A stretch of 10,942 nucleotides of DNA from Nanobdellota archaeon (GTDB lineage: Archaea > Nanobdellota > Nanobdellia > Pacearchaeales > GW2011-AR1), in contig JAHJMH010000082.1 of the NCBI GenBank assembly GCA_018821425.1, positions 1-10,942 of the forward strand, given 5' to 3'. The first letter of the stretch is position 1, and each line of letters starts with the position of its first letter. The notes beneath the pieces were generated by a model, which did not search any database, was not told the DNA's origin, and saw only the letters and a list, made by a program, of their open reading frames with translations. Positions 1 through 5,850 of the stretch are shown piece after piece. A program made the position numbers and the translations under genes.

Positions 1-36
1 AAATAAAAATAAAATAAATAAAATATTTATTCGGAT

Positions 37-222
37 TTATTTGCTTAATACTTTATATAATCCGAAAACTCCGCAAATGGCTACAACGTAATAGACCAAT
101 ACAGGCAACCAGCTAATGGACCCTAACAAAGAATCTACTGCGTTCCATCCGAGTTCGTTTAAGCCCCAGTTTATAGCACCAATGTTTGCTAAGACCAAAG
201 CTGTTTTAACTTGCCAAGACAT
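37..222 (-). CDS. Small two-helix membrane protein, DUF378 family
   Basis: A 61-residue protein with two hydrophobic segments, about residues 6-20 and 38-57, and the INWG motif at 17-20 followed by a Gly/Asn-rich turn. This layout, and the closing hydrophobic stretch ending LYKVL, match the DUF378 (YuzA-like) family of 60-80 residue membrane proteins, whose function is unknown. The start is firm: a strong Shine-Dalgarno AAAGGAGGTG lies four bases upstream of the ATG. It is transcribed away from the RNase P RNA gene, and the two appear to share a divergent promoter region. Downstream of the stop the minus strand is very T-rich (bases 1-36), which could end transcription. Family assignment is by motif recognition; no function can be inferred from context. 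Confidence 0.82.
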   Translation of the reverse strand: MSWQVKTALVLANIGAINWGLNELGWNAVDSLLGSISWLPVLVYYVVAICGVFGLYKVLSK

Positions 223-226
223 TTTT

Positions 227-236
227 CACCTCCTTT
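227..236 (-). promoter_or_regulatory. Strong Shine-Dalgarno site
   Basis: Minus-strand AAAGGAGGTG, four bases before the ATG of the DUF378 gene. It is the strongest ribosome binding site in the window. Most other genes here have weak or no such site, so this gene is probably translated from a leadered transcript. Confidence 0.85.
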
Positions 237-259
237 AAATTATAGAAGTATATTCTTTT

Positions 260-281
260 GAGTATAAAAAGTTTTTTAAAC
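260..281. promoter_or_regulatory. Overlapping divergent TATA boxes
   Basis: On the plus strand TTTTTTAAAC (272-281) lies about 25 bases before the RNase P RNA 5' end at 301; a second candidate is TATAAAAA (263-270). On the minus strand TTTTTATAC (270-262) would place a start near 240, just ahead of the Shine-Dalgarno site of the DUF378 gene. The two promoters share about 20 bases. Positions are read by eye, and the exact box used is uncertain. Confidence 0.55.
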
Positions 282-300
282 TCCAGTTTTGTTTAGTTTT

Positions 301-740
301 TGTAAGTCGGGTAGTTAACTCCGGGACTTTGTTCTTAAATGAACGAGAAGTCGACGAATGATTTCTAAGTTCTGAGGAAGGTCCGGCCACCAAGGGGCAC
401 CTAATCGGTTCCCCTTATGGTAACCCCTCCCTTTGAGTTTGTGCTCAAGGCTGATGGGCACCATGGTTGTTTCCTGAAAAGGAAATTCCCGCGAGGGAAA
501 GCTCCAGAAAAGAAACGGCACAGCTCTTACCGAGTTATGAAACATGCGTGGAACTTTGAAGTAAGAGATTTGATGATACGGCTGCCTCAACCGGTGCAAC
601 CTCTTAGAGGGCATAGTTGAATGTTAACACGTTCCGTTCGGTAAGGAACCTAACGGTTCCTTGACCGTCAACTCCCTTGAGTTACGCTCAGGGCTGATGA
701 CGACGAGGAACGACAGAAGCTGGCCTATTCCCGACTTACA
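301..740 (+). ncRNA. rnpB: RNase P RNA
   Basis: Catalytic RNA of ribonuclease P, which removes 5' leaders from pre-tRNA. The ends are set by a perfect 11-bp P1 helix: TGTAAGTCGGG (301-311) pairs with CCCGACTTACA (730-740). The universal CR-I motif GAGGAAGGTCCGG starts at about 374, and its CR-V partner, GACAGAAGCTGGCCTAT, ends at about 727 after GATGACGACG. Between them lie elements resembling CR-II/III (ATGAAAC near 537 and GTAAGAGA near 561) and several clean hairpins, including TTCCC-GCGA-GGGAA near 486-499 and AAGGAACC-TAAC-GGTTCCTT at 643-662. The length, about 440 nt, is within the range for archaeal RNase P RNA. Open reading frames across this stretch on both strands are chance. A hairpin module followed by GCTGATG occurs twice inside the RNA (428-456 and 673-699). 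Confidence 0.95.
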
Positions 741-750
741 CTTTTTTCTA
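741..750 (+). terminator. T-rich terminator of RNase P RNA
   Basis: CTTTTTTCTA directly follows the closing strand of P1. Archaeal RNA polymerase stops on T-tracts, so this is a plausible end for the RNase P transcript. Confidence 0.6.
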
Positions 751-762
751 AAATAGTAAATG

Positions 763-850
763 GGTTTCTTTTTAGAAACGGGTTTTTCGTTTAGAAAAAG
801 AAAAACTACGCTGGTAAAGAAAACCTAAGTAAGATGGTAGAAAAACTAAA
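763..850 (+). repeat. Structured dispersed repeat, copy 1
   Basis: This stretch of 88 nt matches 9853-9942 along nearly its whole length. It opens with hairpin GTTTC-TTTTTA-GAAAC, then a longer hairpin: 782-792 pairs with 796-806 around an AGA loop, with one G-A mismatch (789/799). A shared CTACGCT and a shared tail GGTAGAAAAACTAAA follow. Against copy 2, base pair T783-A805 becomes C-G, which keeps the helix. It sits just after the RNase P terminator and before the tRNA-Phe promoter. A 22-codon reading frame starts at the ATG at 760 and ends at 828, but in copy 2 an extra T in the first hairpin loop breaks it. It may be a small RNA, a 3'-end or processing element, or a miniature mobile element; the function is unknown. 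Confidence 0.75.
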
Positions 851-877
851 CTTGTTCGCTAACGCTCAATAGTAAAG

Positions 878-887
878 GATTTAAAAG
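878..887 (+). promoter_or_regulatory. TATA box for tRNA-Phe precursor
   Basis: The sequence ATTTAAAAG lies about 27 bases upstream of the GGGACTATAGCT at 912. That would start the transcript at about 909-912, roughly 50 bases before the mature tRNA. If so, the leader with tRNA mimicry (912-952) is transcribed. Confidence 0.5.
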
Positions 888-911
888 CAATCTGGCTTCT
901 TGAATTAATAA

Positions 912-952
912 GGGACTATAGCTACATACTCTAAAGAGTGGCTGAGCTATAG
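912..952 (+). promoter_or_regulatory. tRNA-mimicking leader ahead of tRNA-Phe
   Basis: Bases 912-923 are an exact copy of the first 12 bases of the tRNA (963-974). Bases 941-952, GCTGAGCTATAG, are the exact reverse complement of tRNA bases 967-978 (end of acceptor strand, D-stem and start of D-loop). Within the leader, CTATAGCT (916-923) can pair with AGCTATAG (945-952), enclosing an inner hairpin ACTC-TAAA-GAGT (928-939). The 3' arm of this leader stem can therefore pair either with the leader copy or with the tRNA, but not both. It may be a partial tRNA duplication, an integration scar or a folding control element. The pairings are seen directly; the role is not known. Confidence 0.6.
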
Positions 953-962
953 AAACTGAAAT

Positions 963-1034
963 GGGACTATAGCTCAGCGGGAGAGCACATGACTGAAGCT
1001 CATGGTGTGCGGGGTTCGACTCCCCGTAGTCCCA
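963..1034 (+). tRNA. tRNA-Phe (GAA)
   Basis: A full 72-nt cloverleaf. The 7-bp acceptor is GGGACTA/TAGTCCC with discriminator A at 1034. The D-arm is GCTC...GAGC, the anticodon stem CATGA/TCATG with loop CTGAAGC giving anticodon GAA, the variable loop GTGTG, and the T-arm CGGGG-TTCGACT-CCCCG. CCA is not encoded, so it must be added after transcription. No intron is present. The next gene's TATA box begins a few bases after the tRNA end. Confidence 0.97.
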
Positions 1035-1038
1035 TAAG

Positions 1039-1047
1039 AAATATAAA
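1039..1047 (+). promoter_or_regulatory. TATA box, leaderless gene at 1069
   Basis: AAATATAAA is centred about 26 bases before the ATG at 1069. This is the spacing expected if transcription begins at the start codon. No Shine-Dalgarno site is visible. Confidence 0.6.
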
Positions 1048-1068
1048 GTTTGAAAAGAAATAAAATAA

Positions 1069-1404
1069 ATGGCTCCTGAAAACTCAAATAAAAAATCGTT
1101 CGTCTGGAAAAGTCTTAGGATAAGTTTTTGGGTTATGATTATCTGTTTTTTACTGGGTCTTACATTTTATTTTGGACCAGAATCTTGGGGATGGAGTCAA
1201 TCAGGGATGATAATCCTCGGAATCATTTTTTATGTACTTCCAATCTCGATTGCTTCCACCTTTATTCTCTCTGCATTGAGTATATATCGGAAGGAAAATA
1301 ATCGGTCGGCATGGATTTTTTTTATTATTTCCTTGGTTTGTTTTGCCTTGGCGGGAGCAGTCTATGCTATGGGATGGTTTCTATCAAAACTAGTTAATCC
1401 TTAG
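1069..1404 (+). CDS. Hypothetical membrane protein
   Basis: A 111-residue protein I do not recognise. After a polar, Lys-containing N-terminus (about 1-15) it has three hydrophobic segments, near residues 17-35, 46-72 and 80-105. A short loop rich in Trp and Gly (PESWGWSQSG, 37-46) joins the first two, and a charged loop YRKENNRS (73-80) joins the last two. Positive charges at the N-terminus and in that second loop suggest these face the cytoplasm. The start is supported by a TATA box at leaderless distance. It lies between tRNA-Phe and another small membrane protein with its own promoter, so no operon partner indicates its job. Confidence 0.75.
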   Translation: MAPENSNKKSFVWKSLRISFWVMIICFLLGLTFYFGPESWGWSQSGMIILGIIFYVLPISIASTFILSALSIYRKENNRSAWIFFIISLVCFALAGAVYAMGWFLSKLVNP

Positions 1405-1423
1405 TTAAGCCATCTCAAAAACA

Positions 1424-1432
1424 TTTATAAAA
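1424..1432 (+). promoter_or_regulatory. TATA box for gene at 1461
   Basis: TTTATAAAA preceded by an A-rich BRE-like stretch. It would start transcription near 1454, giving a leader of only a few bases before the ATG at 1461. Confidence 0.6.
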
Positions 1433-1460
1433 CTAAAGTTGTTTAAGAGTTTAGAAAAAG

Positions 1461-1745
1461 ATGGCGAGTAAAATTGATTTTGGTTCTGTAGGTTATATGC
1501 TTGGAATTGTAAGTATAGTTCTTGCATTTCCTTTTATTGGAAATTCTTTTGGCGGTTTGGTCTTTGGGATTGTAGGTTATATTCAAAGTAAAAATGGGGG
1601 CTCAGAAAAAGCAAGAAAACTTAATGTAATCGGAATAACCATAAGCGCAATATTTATTGTAATTCAGATTATAATGGCATTCATATTAACATCCTATTGT
1701 ACTAACAATCCGGGGGTAGCCTTTTGTCAGGCTCTTCTTCCTTAA
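1461..1745 (+). CDS. Small membrane protein, DUF4190-like layout
   Basis: A 94-residue protein with two hydrophobic regions: about 9-41, broken by Gly/Asn at 27-32, and 55-78. They are joined by a charged loop, QSKNGGSEKARKLN (42-55). The pattern of a Gly-rich helix, a short Lys/Gly loop and a second helix opening with a Gly-Ile motif resembles DUF4190-type proteins, but the match is by layout only. Two cysteines, C80 and C89, lie in the C-terminal tail just outside the last helix and could form a disulfide. It has its own TATA box and is followed after six bases by the pilin-like gene, so the two are probably co-transcribed. Confidence 0.72.
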   Translation: MASKIDFGSVGYMLGIVSIVLAFPFIGNSFGGLVFGIVGYIQSKNGGSEKARKLNVIGITISAIFIVIQIIMAFILTSYCTNNPGVAFCQALLP

Positions 1746-1751
1746 TCTAAA

Positions 1752-2321
1752 ATGAAAGCTCTTAATATTTCAAAGTCAAGGCGCGGAGCGATGGAACTCA
1801 GCGTCGGAACAATCGTTGTATTCGTTTTAGCAATGAGCGTTCTCGTTCTCGGATTCTTTTTGGTTCAAAGAATTTTCAATGTCGCAACAGGTGCCGTTGA
1901 TTTAACAGATCAGCAATTGAGAGATGAAATAAACAAGTTGTTTGCTGATGAGAGCAGAACAACTATTTACCCTGGAACAAGAGAAGTTGAAATTAGGCAG
2001 GGGGAATCTGACGGCGTCGGAATAGGAATTAAAAATATTCAAAGCACTCAGGATTCTTTCAATTACATCATTAGCGCAAACCCTGGAACGAACTGCCCTA
2101 CCAGTTTTACTAAGGAGAACGCAATGAGTTTGATTACCGTCGGTGGGACTGAAAGTGGAATCGCAATACTCTCTGGGGATTATGTAACCAGAAAAGTTCT
2201 GTTTGAACCTCAAATTGGAATTCCTCTTTGCACAATAAGATACGTCGTTGAAATCACGTCAACAAACAGCCAGACATTCTCGGACTACTTCGACATAAGG
2301 ATTCTTGCAAGAAGAGGCTGA
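1752..2321 (+). CDS. Type IV pilin-like surface protein
   Basis: A 189-residue protein with a class III (prepilin-like) N-terminus: a short basic leader ending in RRG (10-12), then AMELSVGT and a hydrophobic helix at about 17-38. Archaeal prepilin peptidase typically cuts after the Gly of such a leader, leaving the helix as an assembly stalk. The rest (about 45-189) is polar, Thr/Ser/Ile-rich and probably beta-rich, with two cysteines (in GTNCP and PLCTI) that could pair outside the cell. It follows the 94-aa membrane protein by six bases with no promoter of its own. No pilus ATPase or platform gene is in the window, so it may be a pilin-like anchored protein rather than a major pilin. Confidence 0.75.
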   Translation: MKALNISKSRRGAMELSVGTIVVFVLAMSVLVLGFFLVQRIFNVATGAVDLTDQQLRDEINKLFADESRTTIYPGTREVEIRQGESDGVGIGIKNIQSTQDSFNYIISANPGTNCPTSFTKENAMSLITVGGTESGIAILSGDYVTRKVLFEPQIGIPLCTIRYVVEITSTNSQTFSDYFDIRILARRG

Positions 2322-2328
2322 GCAGTTA

Positions 2329-2338
2329 CTTTTATTAA
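2329..2338 (+). promoter_or_regulatory. TATA box for cysS
   Basis: CTTTTATTAA, centred about 26 bases before the ATG at 2360. This is consistent with a leaderless or nearly leaderless transcript; no Shine-Dalgarno site is seen. Confidence 0.45.
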
Positions 2339-2359
2339 TAAGTTTTCTATAATTAATTT

Positions 2360-3760
2360 ATGAGGTTGAAACTTTACAATACTTTAACAAGAAAGAAAGA
2401 AACTTTCAAGCCGATTCAGAAAGGGAAAGTTGGAATTTATACTTGCGGACCGACGGTTTACTGGTATCAACATATCGGGAATCTTAGGGGTTATTTTTTT
2501 TCAGATATTTTAAAAAGAGTTTTGAAACTTGAGGGTTACAAGGTCACGCACGTGATTAACGTTACGGATGTTGGACATTTGACTTCTGACGCAGATGAGG
2601 GTGAAGATAAGATGGAAAAGGCGGCGAAGAAAGAGGGGAAGAGTGCAAATGAGATTTCAAATTTTTATTTAAATGTGCTGAAAGATGATTTTAAGAAGAT
2701 GAATATTGAGATGCCAGACTATTGGCCTAAAGCGACGGAGCACATCAAGGAACAAATTGAACTGATTAAAAAACTTGAAAAAAAAGGTTATATTTACAAA
2801 ACTTCAGATGGAATTTATTTTGACACTTCCAAATTCAAGAGTTACGGAAAGTTGGCGAACATAAATATTTCAGGATTGAAAGCGGGAAAACGGATTGCTG
2901 TCGGTGAAAAGAAGAATAAAACAGATTTCGCGCTGTGGAAACTTTCCTCGAGTTCCGAGGGTCAAAGGCAGCAAGAATGGGAAAGTCCTTGGGGCGTCGG
3001 TTTTCCAGGCTGGCATATTGAATGTTCCGCAATGAGTATGAAATATCTCGGAGAGCATTTTGATATCCATGCCGGCGGGCAGGAACACATACAGATTCAC
3101 CACACAAATGAGATTGCACAAAGCGAAGCAGCGACGGGAAAGCCGTTCGTGAACTATTGGCTTCACGGCGGCTGGTTGACACACTGTGGAGAAAAGATTT
3201 CAAAATCAAAAGGCGGACTTTACACACTTTCAGAATTGGATAAGCAAGGTTATTCTCCGATGGATTTGAGATACTTTTTTCTTTCAGCGCATTATAGAAA
3301 ACCTCTTGACTTCAGTCTTGAGAATTTAGACTTCGCGAAAACTTCCTTGAAAAGATTAAAAGATATGATTTCAAGATTAAAGGAGGCCGGGTCTCGAACG
3401 CCGACGGGCCCGAGCAATAAAAATGTTGAACTTGCATTTGGAGAGTTTAGGAGTTTCATTAACGATGATCTTAATACTTCGCGAGCGCTTTCATATCTTT
3501 GGGAAATTTTGCGCGATGATAGATTGAACAACTCTGAAAAATATGAACTCGCAGAAAAATTTGACAAAGTCCTCGGTCTTGAACTTGATAAAGAAAAGAA
3601 AGTTAGGATTCCTGCGGATGTAAGAAAACTCGCGGAAATAAGAGAGAAAGCGCGGGAAGAAAAAGAGTGGGAAGACGCGGACCAGCTTAGAAGAGATATT
3701 GAAAATCTCGGTTTTATCGTCGAAGATTCTGAAGACGGTTTTGTTCTGAAGGAAAAGTGA
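2360..3760 (+). CDS. cysS: Cysteinyl-tRNA synthetase
   Basis: This class I aminoacyl-tRNA synthetase joins cysteine to tRNA-Cys using ATP in the cytoplasm. Its 466 residues are a normal full length (E. coli 461). The HIGH motif is HIGN at 38-41 and KMSKS is KISKS at 279-283. The four zinc ligands that read the cysteine thiol are present at C29, C222, H247 and E251, with the same spacing as E. coli C28, C209, H234 and E238. The Rossmann catalytic core ends at about 290; the rest is the helical DALR-type and C-terminal region, including the Arg/Glu-rich end. A short GC-rich linker (AGSRTPTGPSN, about 343-353) interrupts the helical part. It stands alone with its own promoter, ahead of the RuBisCO promoter. 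Confidence 0.97.
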   Translation: MRLKLYNTLTRKKETFKPIQKGKVGIYTCGPTVYWYQHIGNLRGYFFSDILKRVLKLEGYKVTHVINVTDVGHLTSDADEGEDKMEKAAKKEGKSANEISNFYLNVLKDDFKKMNIEMPDYWPKATEHIKEQIELIKKLEKKGYIYKTSDGIYFDTSKFKSYGKLANINISGLKAGKRIAVGEKKNKTDFALWKLSSSSEGQRQQEWESPWGVGFPGWHIECSAMSMKYLGEHFDIHAGGQEHIQIHHTNEIAQSEAATGKPFVNYWLHGGWLTHCGEKISKSKGGLYTLSELDKQGYSPMDLRYFFLSAHYRKPLDFSLENLDFAKTSLKRLKDMISRLKEAGSRTPTGPSNKNVELAFGEFRSFINDDLNTSRALSYLWEILRDDRLNNSEKYELAEKFDKVLGLELDKEKKVRIPADVRKLAEIREKAREEKEWEDADQLRRDIENLGFIVEDSEDGFVLKEK

Positions 3761-3766
3761 TTCGGA

Positions 3767-3810
3767 AATTATATAAAGTCGCCAGAGTTTTTTTGATTGT
3801 TAAAAGAGGT
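3767..3810 (+). promoter_or_regulatory. RuBisCO promoter and Shine-Dalgarno
   Basis: The TATA box ATTATATAAAG (3767-3777) predicts a transcription start near 3798. AGAGGT (3805-3810) then lies seven bases before the ATG at 3818. A TTG at 3797 in the same frame would lie at or before the predicted transcript end, so the ATG at 3818 is the better start. Confidence 0.65.
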
Positions 3811-3817
3811 TAAAGAG

Positions 3818-5116
3818 ATGAGTAAAAAAATAGAGTGGTATCACGATTTTATTAACAAGAGCTATCAACCTAAGAAGAATGATTTAAAAGTTCTTTTTTA
3901 TTTTGAACCTGCCGCAGGAATTACAAAAGAAGACGCTATTGGAAGAATTGCTTCTGAAAGTTCGACTGGAACGTGGACGACGCTTTTCAAAATGCCGCCG
4001 AGGATGAAAAGTCTAATGGCGACTGCTTACGAAGTCCAAGGGAATTATGTGAAAGTTGCTTACCCTGCGGATCTATGGGAAAATGGAAATGTACCTCAGT
4101 TGCTCTCTGGAATCGCAGGGAATATTTTTGGAATGAAGGCACTCAAAAATTTGAGACTCATTGACGTTTCGTTGCCACAAGATTATCTGAAGTATTACAA
4201 AGGTCCTAACTTAGGGATTGCTGGACTTAGAAAATATTTCAAAGTTTACGACAGGCCACTTACCGGAGCTGTGCCAAAACCTAAAGTCGGTTTCTCTTCT
4301 GAAGAACACGCAAAAATTGGTTACGAAACTTGGATGGGTGGCTTTGATCTTGTTAAGGATGATGAAAATCTTACAAGTCAAAAGTTCAACACTTTCAAAA
4401 GGAGAGTTGATTTAATGACAAAGATGCGCGACCGTGCCGAACGTGAAACTGGGGAAGTTAAGGATGCGTTGTTGAATATAACTGCTGAAACAGAAGAGAT
4501 GAAAATGCGGGCGAAATATCTCCATGACAAGGGATGGAAATATGCCATGATTGATGTTGTTGTCGCAGGAACCGCTTCTGTAGAAACGATGAGAAAAACT
4601 CTGGGAGATTATGGTATGGCGATTCATGCACACCGGGCGATGCATGCTTCTTTCGACAGAAATCCCAAGCACGGAATCACAATGCAGTTCTTGGCTAAGA
4701 TTATGAGGATGATTGGTGTTGATGAAATTCACGCAGGAACAGGAGTTGGGAAATTGGTTGGAACTTCTGAAGAGGTTAAATCTATCGCAGATGTTTTGAG
4801 AGATGAAAATACAAGGCAATATAATAAAATAATTTTGGATCAAAAATGGGGAAAGATAAAACCTGCATTTCCAGTTACTTCGGGGGGTTTGCATCCTGGT
4901 TTGGTTCCAGACGTGTCAAAGATTTATGGAAGAGATGTGGTTTTGTTGGTTTCTGGCGGAATTCATGGGCATCCGAGAGGAACACGAGCTGGAGCAATGG
5001 CAACAATGCAAGCTCTTGAAGCAGTGAAGAAGGATGTTTCTTTGGAAGATTATGCTAAATCAAATAGAGAATTGCGTGAGGCTCTTGAAAAATGGGGAAG
5101 ACTGCAACCAAAATAA
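3818..5116 (+). CDS. rbcL: Form III ribulose-bisphosphate carboxylase
   Basis: Fixes CO2 onto ribulose 1,5-bisphosphate, giving two 3-phosphoglycerates. In archaea with form III enzymes this works in AMP/nucleoside salvage (AMP phosphorylase, ribose-1,5-bisphosphate isomerase, RuBisCO) rather than a Calvin cycle. All main active-site residues are visible (spinach number in brackets): E47 (60), T52 (65), N102 (123), K154 (175), K156 (177), carbamylated K180 (201), D182 (203), E183 (204), H272 (294), R273 (295), H305 (327), loop 6 K312 (334) and S355 (379). The phosphate-binding triple Gly near 403-405 is S379-G-G. The 432-residue length and blocks such as AGNIFGMK and the RAMHA region resemble Thermococcus-type form III; a long form II/III insertion is not apparent. 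No small subunit is seen. The next gene starts one base after the stop. Confidence 0.95.
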   Translation: MSKKIEWYHDFINKSYQPKKNDLKVLFYFEPAAGITKEDAIGRIASESSTGTWTTLFKMPPRMKSLMATAYEVQGNYVKVAYPADLWENGNVPQLLSGIAGNIFGMKALKNLRLIDVSLPQDYLKYYKGPNLGIAGLRKYFKVYDRPLTGAVPKPKVGFSSEEHAKIGYETWMGGFDLVKDDENLTSQKFNTFKRRVDLMTKMRDRAERETGEVKDALLNITAETEEMKMRAKYLHDKGWKYAMIDVVVAGTASVETMRKTLGDYGMAIHAHRAMHASFDRNPKHGITMQFLAKIMRMIGVDEIHAGTGVGKLVGTSEEVKSIADVLRDENTRQYNKIILDQKWGKIKPAFPVTSGGLHPGLVPDVSKIYGRDVVLLVSGGIHGHPRGTRAGAMATMQALEAVKKDVSLEDYAKSNRELREALEKWGRLQPK

Positions 5117-5117
5117 A

Positions 5118-5393
5118 ATGAGTTCAAAAAAAGCTAAAATAAAAAAAGCAATTGAAGAAAAGAAGAAAGAGAGGAAGTTTAGATCCGAATTGAAAAAAGC
5201 ATTCACTACTGCAATAATTGCAGCTTTTGGTTTTATTGCGGCACTTGCATGGAGAGATGTCGTTTCCGAATTGATTAATAAAATTACAGAGATAAGCCCA
5301 GTCCAAGGGAAACTCATCACCGCACTGATAGTGACATTCCTCGCGGCATTGGCTATATATATTATTATGAAGGTTTTGCCTTCGGAAGGTTGA
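5118..5393 (+). CDS. Small membrane protein, DUF5654-like
   Basis: A 91-residue protein. The N-terminal third is strongly basic (Lys/Arg-rich, 1-27) and probably helical, followed by a hydrophobic helix at 29-46 containing FGFIAALAW, an amphipathic stretch, and a second helix at about 65-85. The FGFIAALAWRD signature and the two-helix hairpin match DUF5654, a small archaeal membrane family of unknown function. I chose the ATG at 5118, one base after the RuBisCO stop, rather than an upstream start inside RuBisCO. The basic tail could touch nucleic acid or phospholipid, but this is speculation. It is likely co-transcribed with RuBisCO and the Nudix gene, which follows after four bases. Confidence 0.85.
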   Translation: MSSKKAKIKKAIEEKKKERKFRSELKKAFTTAIIAAFGFIAALAWRDVVSELINKITEISPVQGKLITALIVTFLAALAIYIIMKVLPSEG

Positions 5394-5397
5394 AATA

Positions 5398-5850
5398 ATG
5401 GTGAGAGAAAAATACCGGAAAGCAGTTTTTATTGTGGCATATAAAAAACAAGGTGAGGGCTTTGAGTATCTTCTTCTGAAAAGAAAACTTCATTGGAATG
5501 GGTGGGAATTTCCTAAGGGTGCGATTGAATTTTTAGAAACTAAAAGGCGCGCGGTTCTGAGGGAGCTTTTTGAAGAAACTGGTTTGAAACCCGTCGGAAA
5601 AATAAAAAAGTTCAATTATTCTGGAAAGTATAATTATGGAAAAGTCTTGAAAGACAGACTAAATTTTAAGGGGCAAACATTCACACTATACGCAGTGGAA
5701 ATAAAAAAGGGTCAAATCAAACTGGATAAAAAGGAACACTCTGGACACAAATGGGCCAGTTTCTCTCAGGCATTGAAACTTTTGAAGTGGCCGAATCAGA
5801 GGAAATCTTTAAAGATGGTTAATTCTTTTATAGTGGATGGGAAAGTTTAG
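5398..5850 (+). CDS. Nudix hydrolase
   Basis: A 150-residue Nudix-fold pyrophosphohydrolase. The complete Nudix box GX5EX7REUXEEXGU occupies residues 41-63: G41, E47, R55-E56-L57, E59-E60, G62-L63. This binds the metal that cleaves a nucleoside diphosphate linked to another group. The preceding WEFPKG (36-41) resembles MutT/Ap4A hydrolase-type members, but the substrate cannot be read from the sequence. The strand AVFIVAY (9-15) and the pair LLLKRK/WNGWEF form the expected core. It lies four bases after the DUF5654-like gene, and its last 14 bases overlap the NFACT-R gene, which suggests coupled translation. Possible roles include housecleaning of oxidised nucleotides, dinucleoside polyphosphates or RNA 5' ends. 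Confidence 0.93.
   Translation: MVREKYRKAVFIVAYKKQGEGFEYLLLKRKLHWNGWEFPKGAIEFLETKRRAVLRELFEETGLKPVGKIKKFNYSGKYNYGKVLKDRLNFKGQTFTLYAVEIKKGQIKLDKKEHSGHKWASFSQALKLLKWPNQRKSLKMVNSFIVDGKV

Noticed and set aside
315..620. Open reading frames on both strands (99 and 67 codons) in the first half of the RNase P RNA
   Set aside because: They lie wholly inside the RNase P RNA, whose P1 ends and CR-I/CR-V motifs are clear; the translations look like no protein family and have no start signals.
738..747. EF-hand calcium site in the secreted protein (residues 738-750, not bases)
   Set aside because: The loop resembles DxDxNG...E but has one extra residue before the Ile, so calcium binding is not supported strongly enough to list as a feature.
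760..828. 22-codon reading frame in repeat copy 1 as a real small gene
   Set aside because: An extra T in copy 2 breaks the frame after the shared start region and no ribosome site is seen; kept only as an alternative reading of the repeat.
3797..3817. TTG start for RuBisCO, seven codons upstream
   Set aside because: The TATA box at 3767-3777 puts the transcript start at about 3798, and a Shine-Dalgarno site AGAGGT is correctly placed for the ATG at 3818.
5034..5117. Earlier start of the DUF5654-like protein inside RuBisCO
   Set aside because: The extra residues are only an out-of-frame reading of conserved RuBisCO codons; the ATG at 5118 sits right after the stop and gives the expected basic N-terminus.
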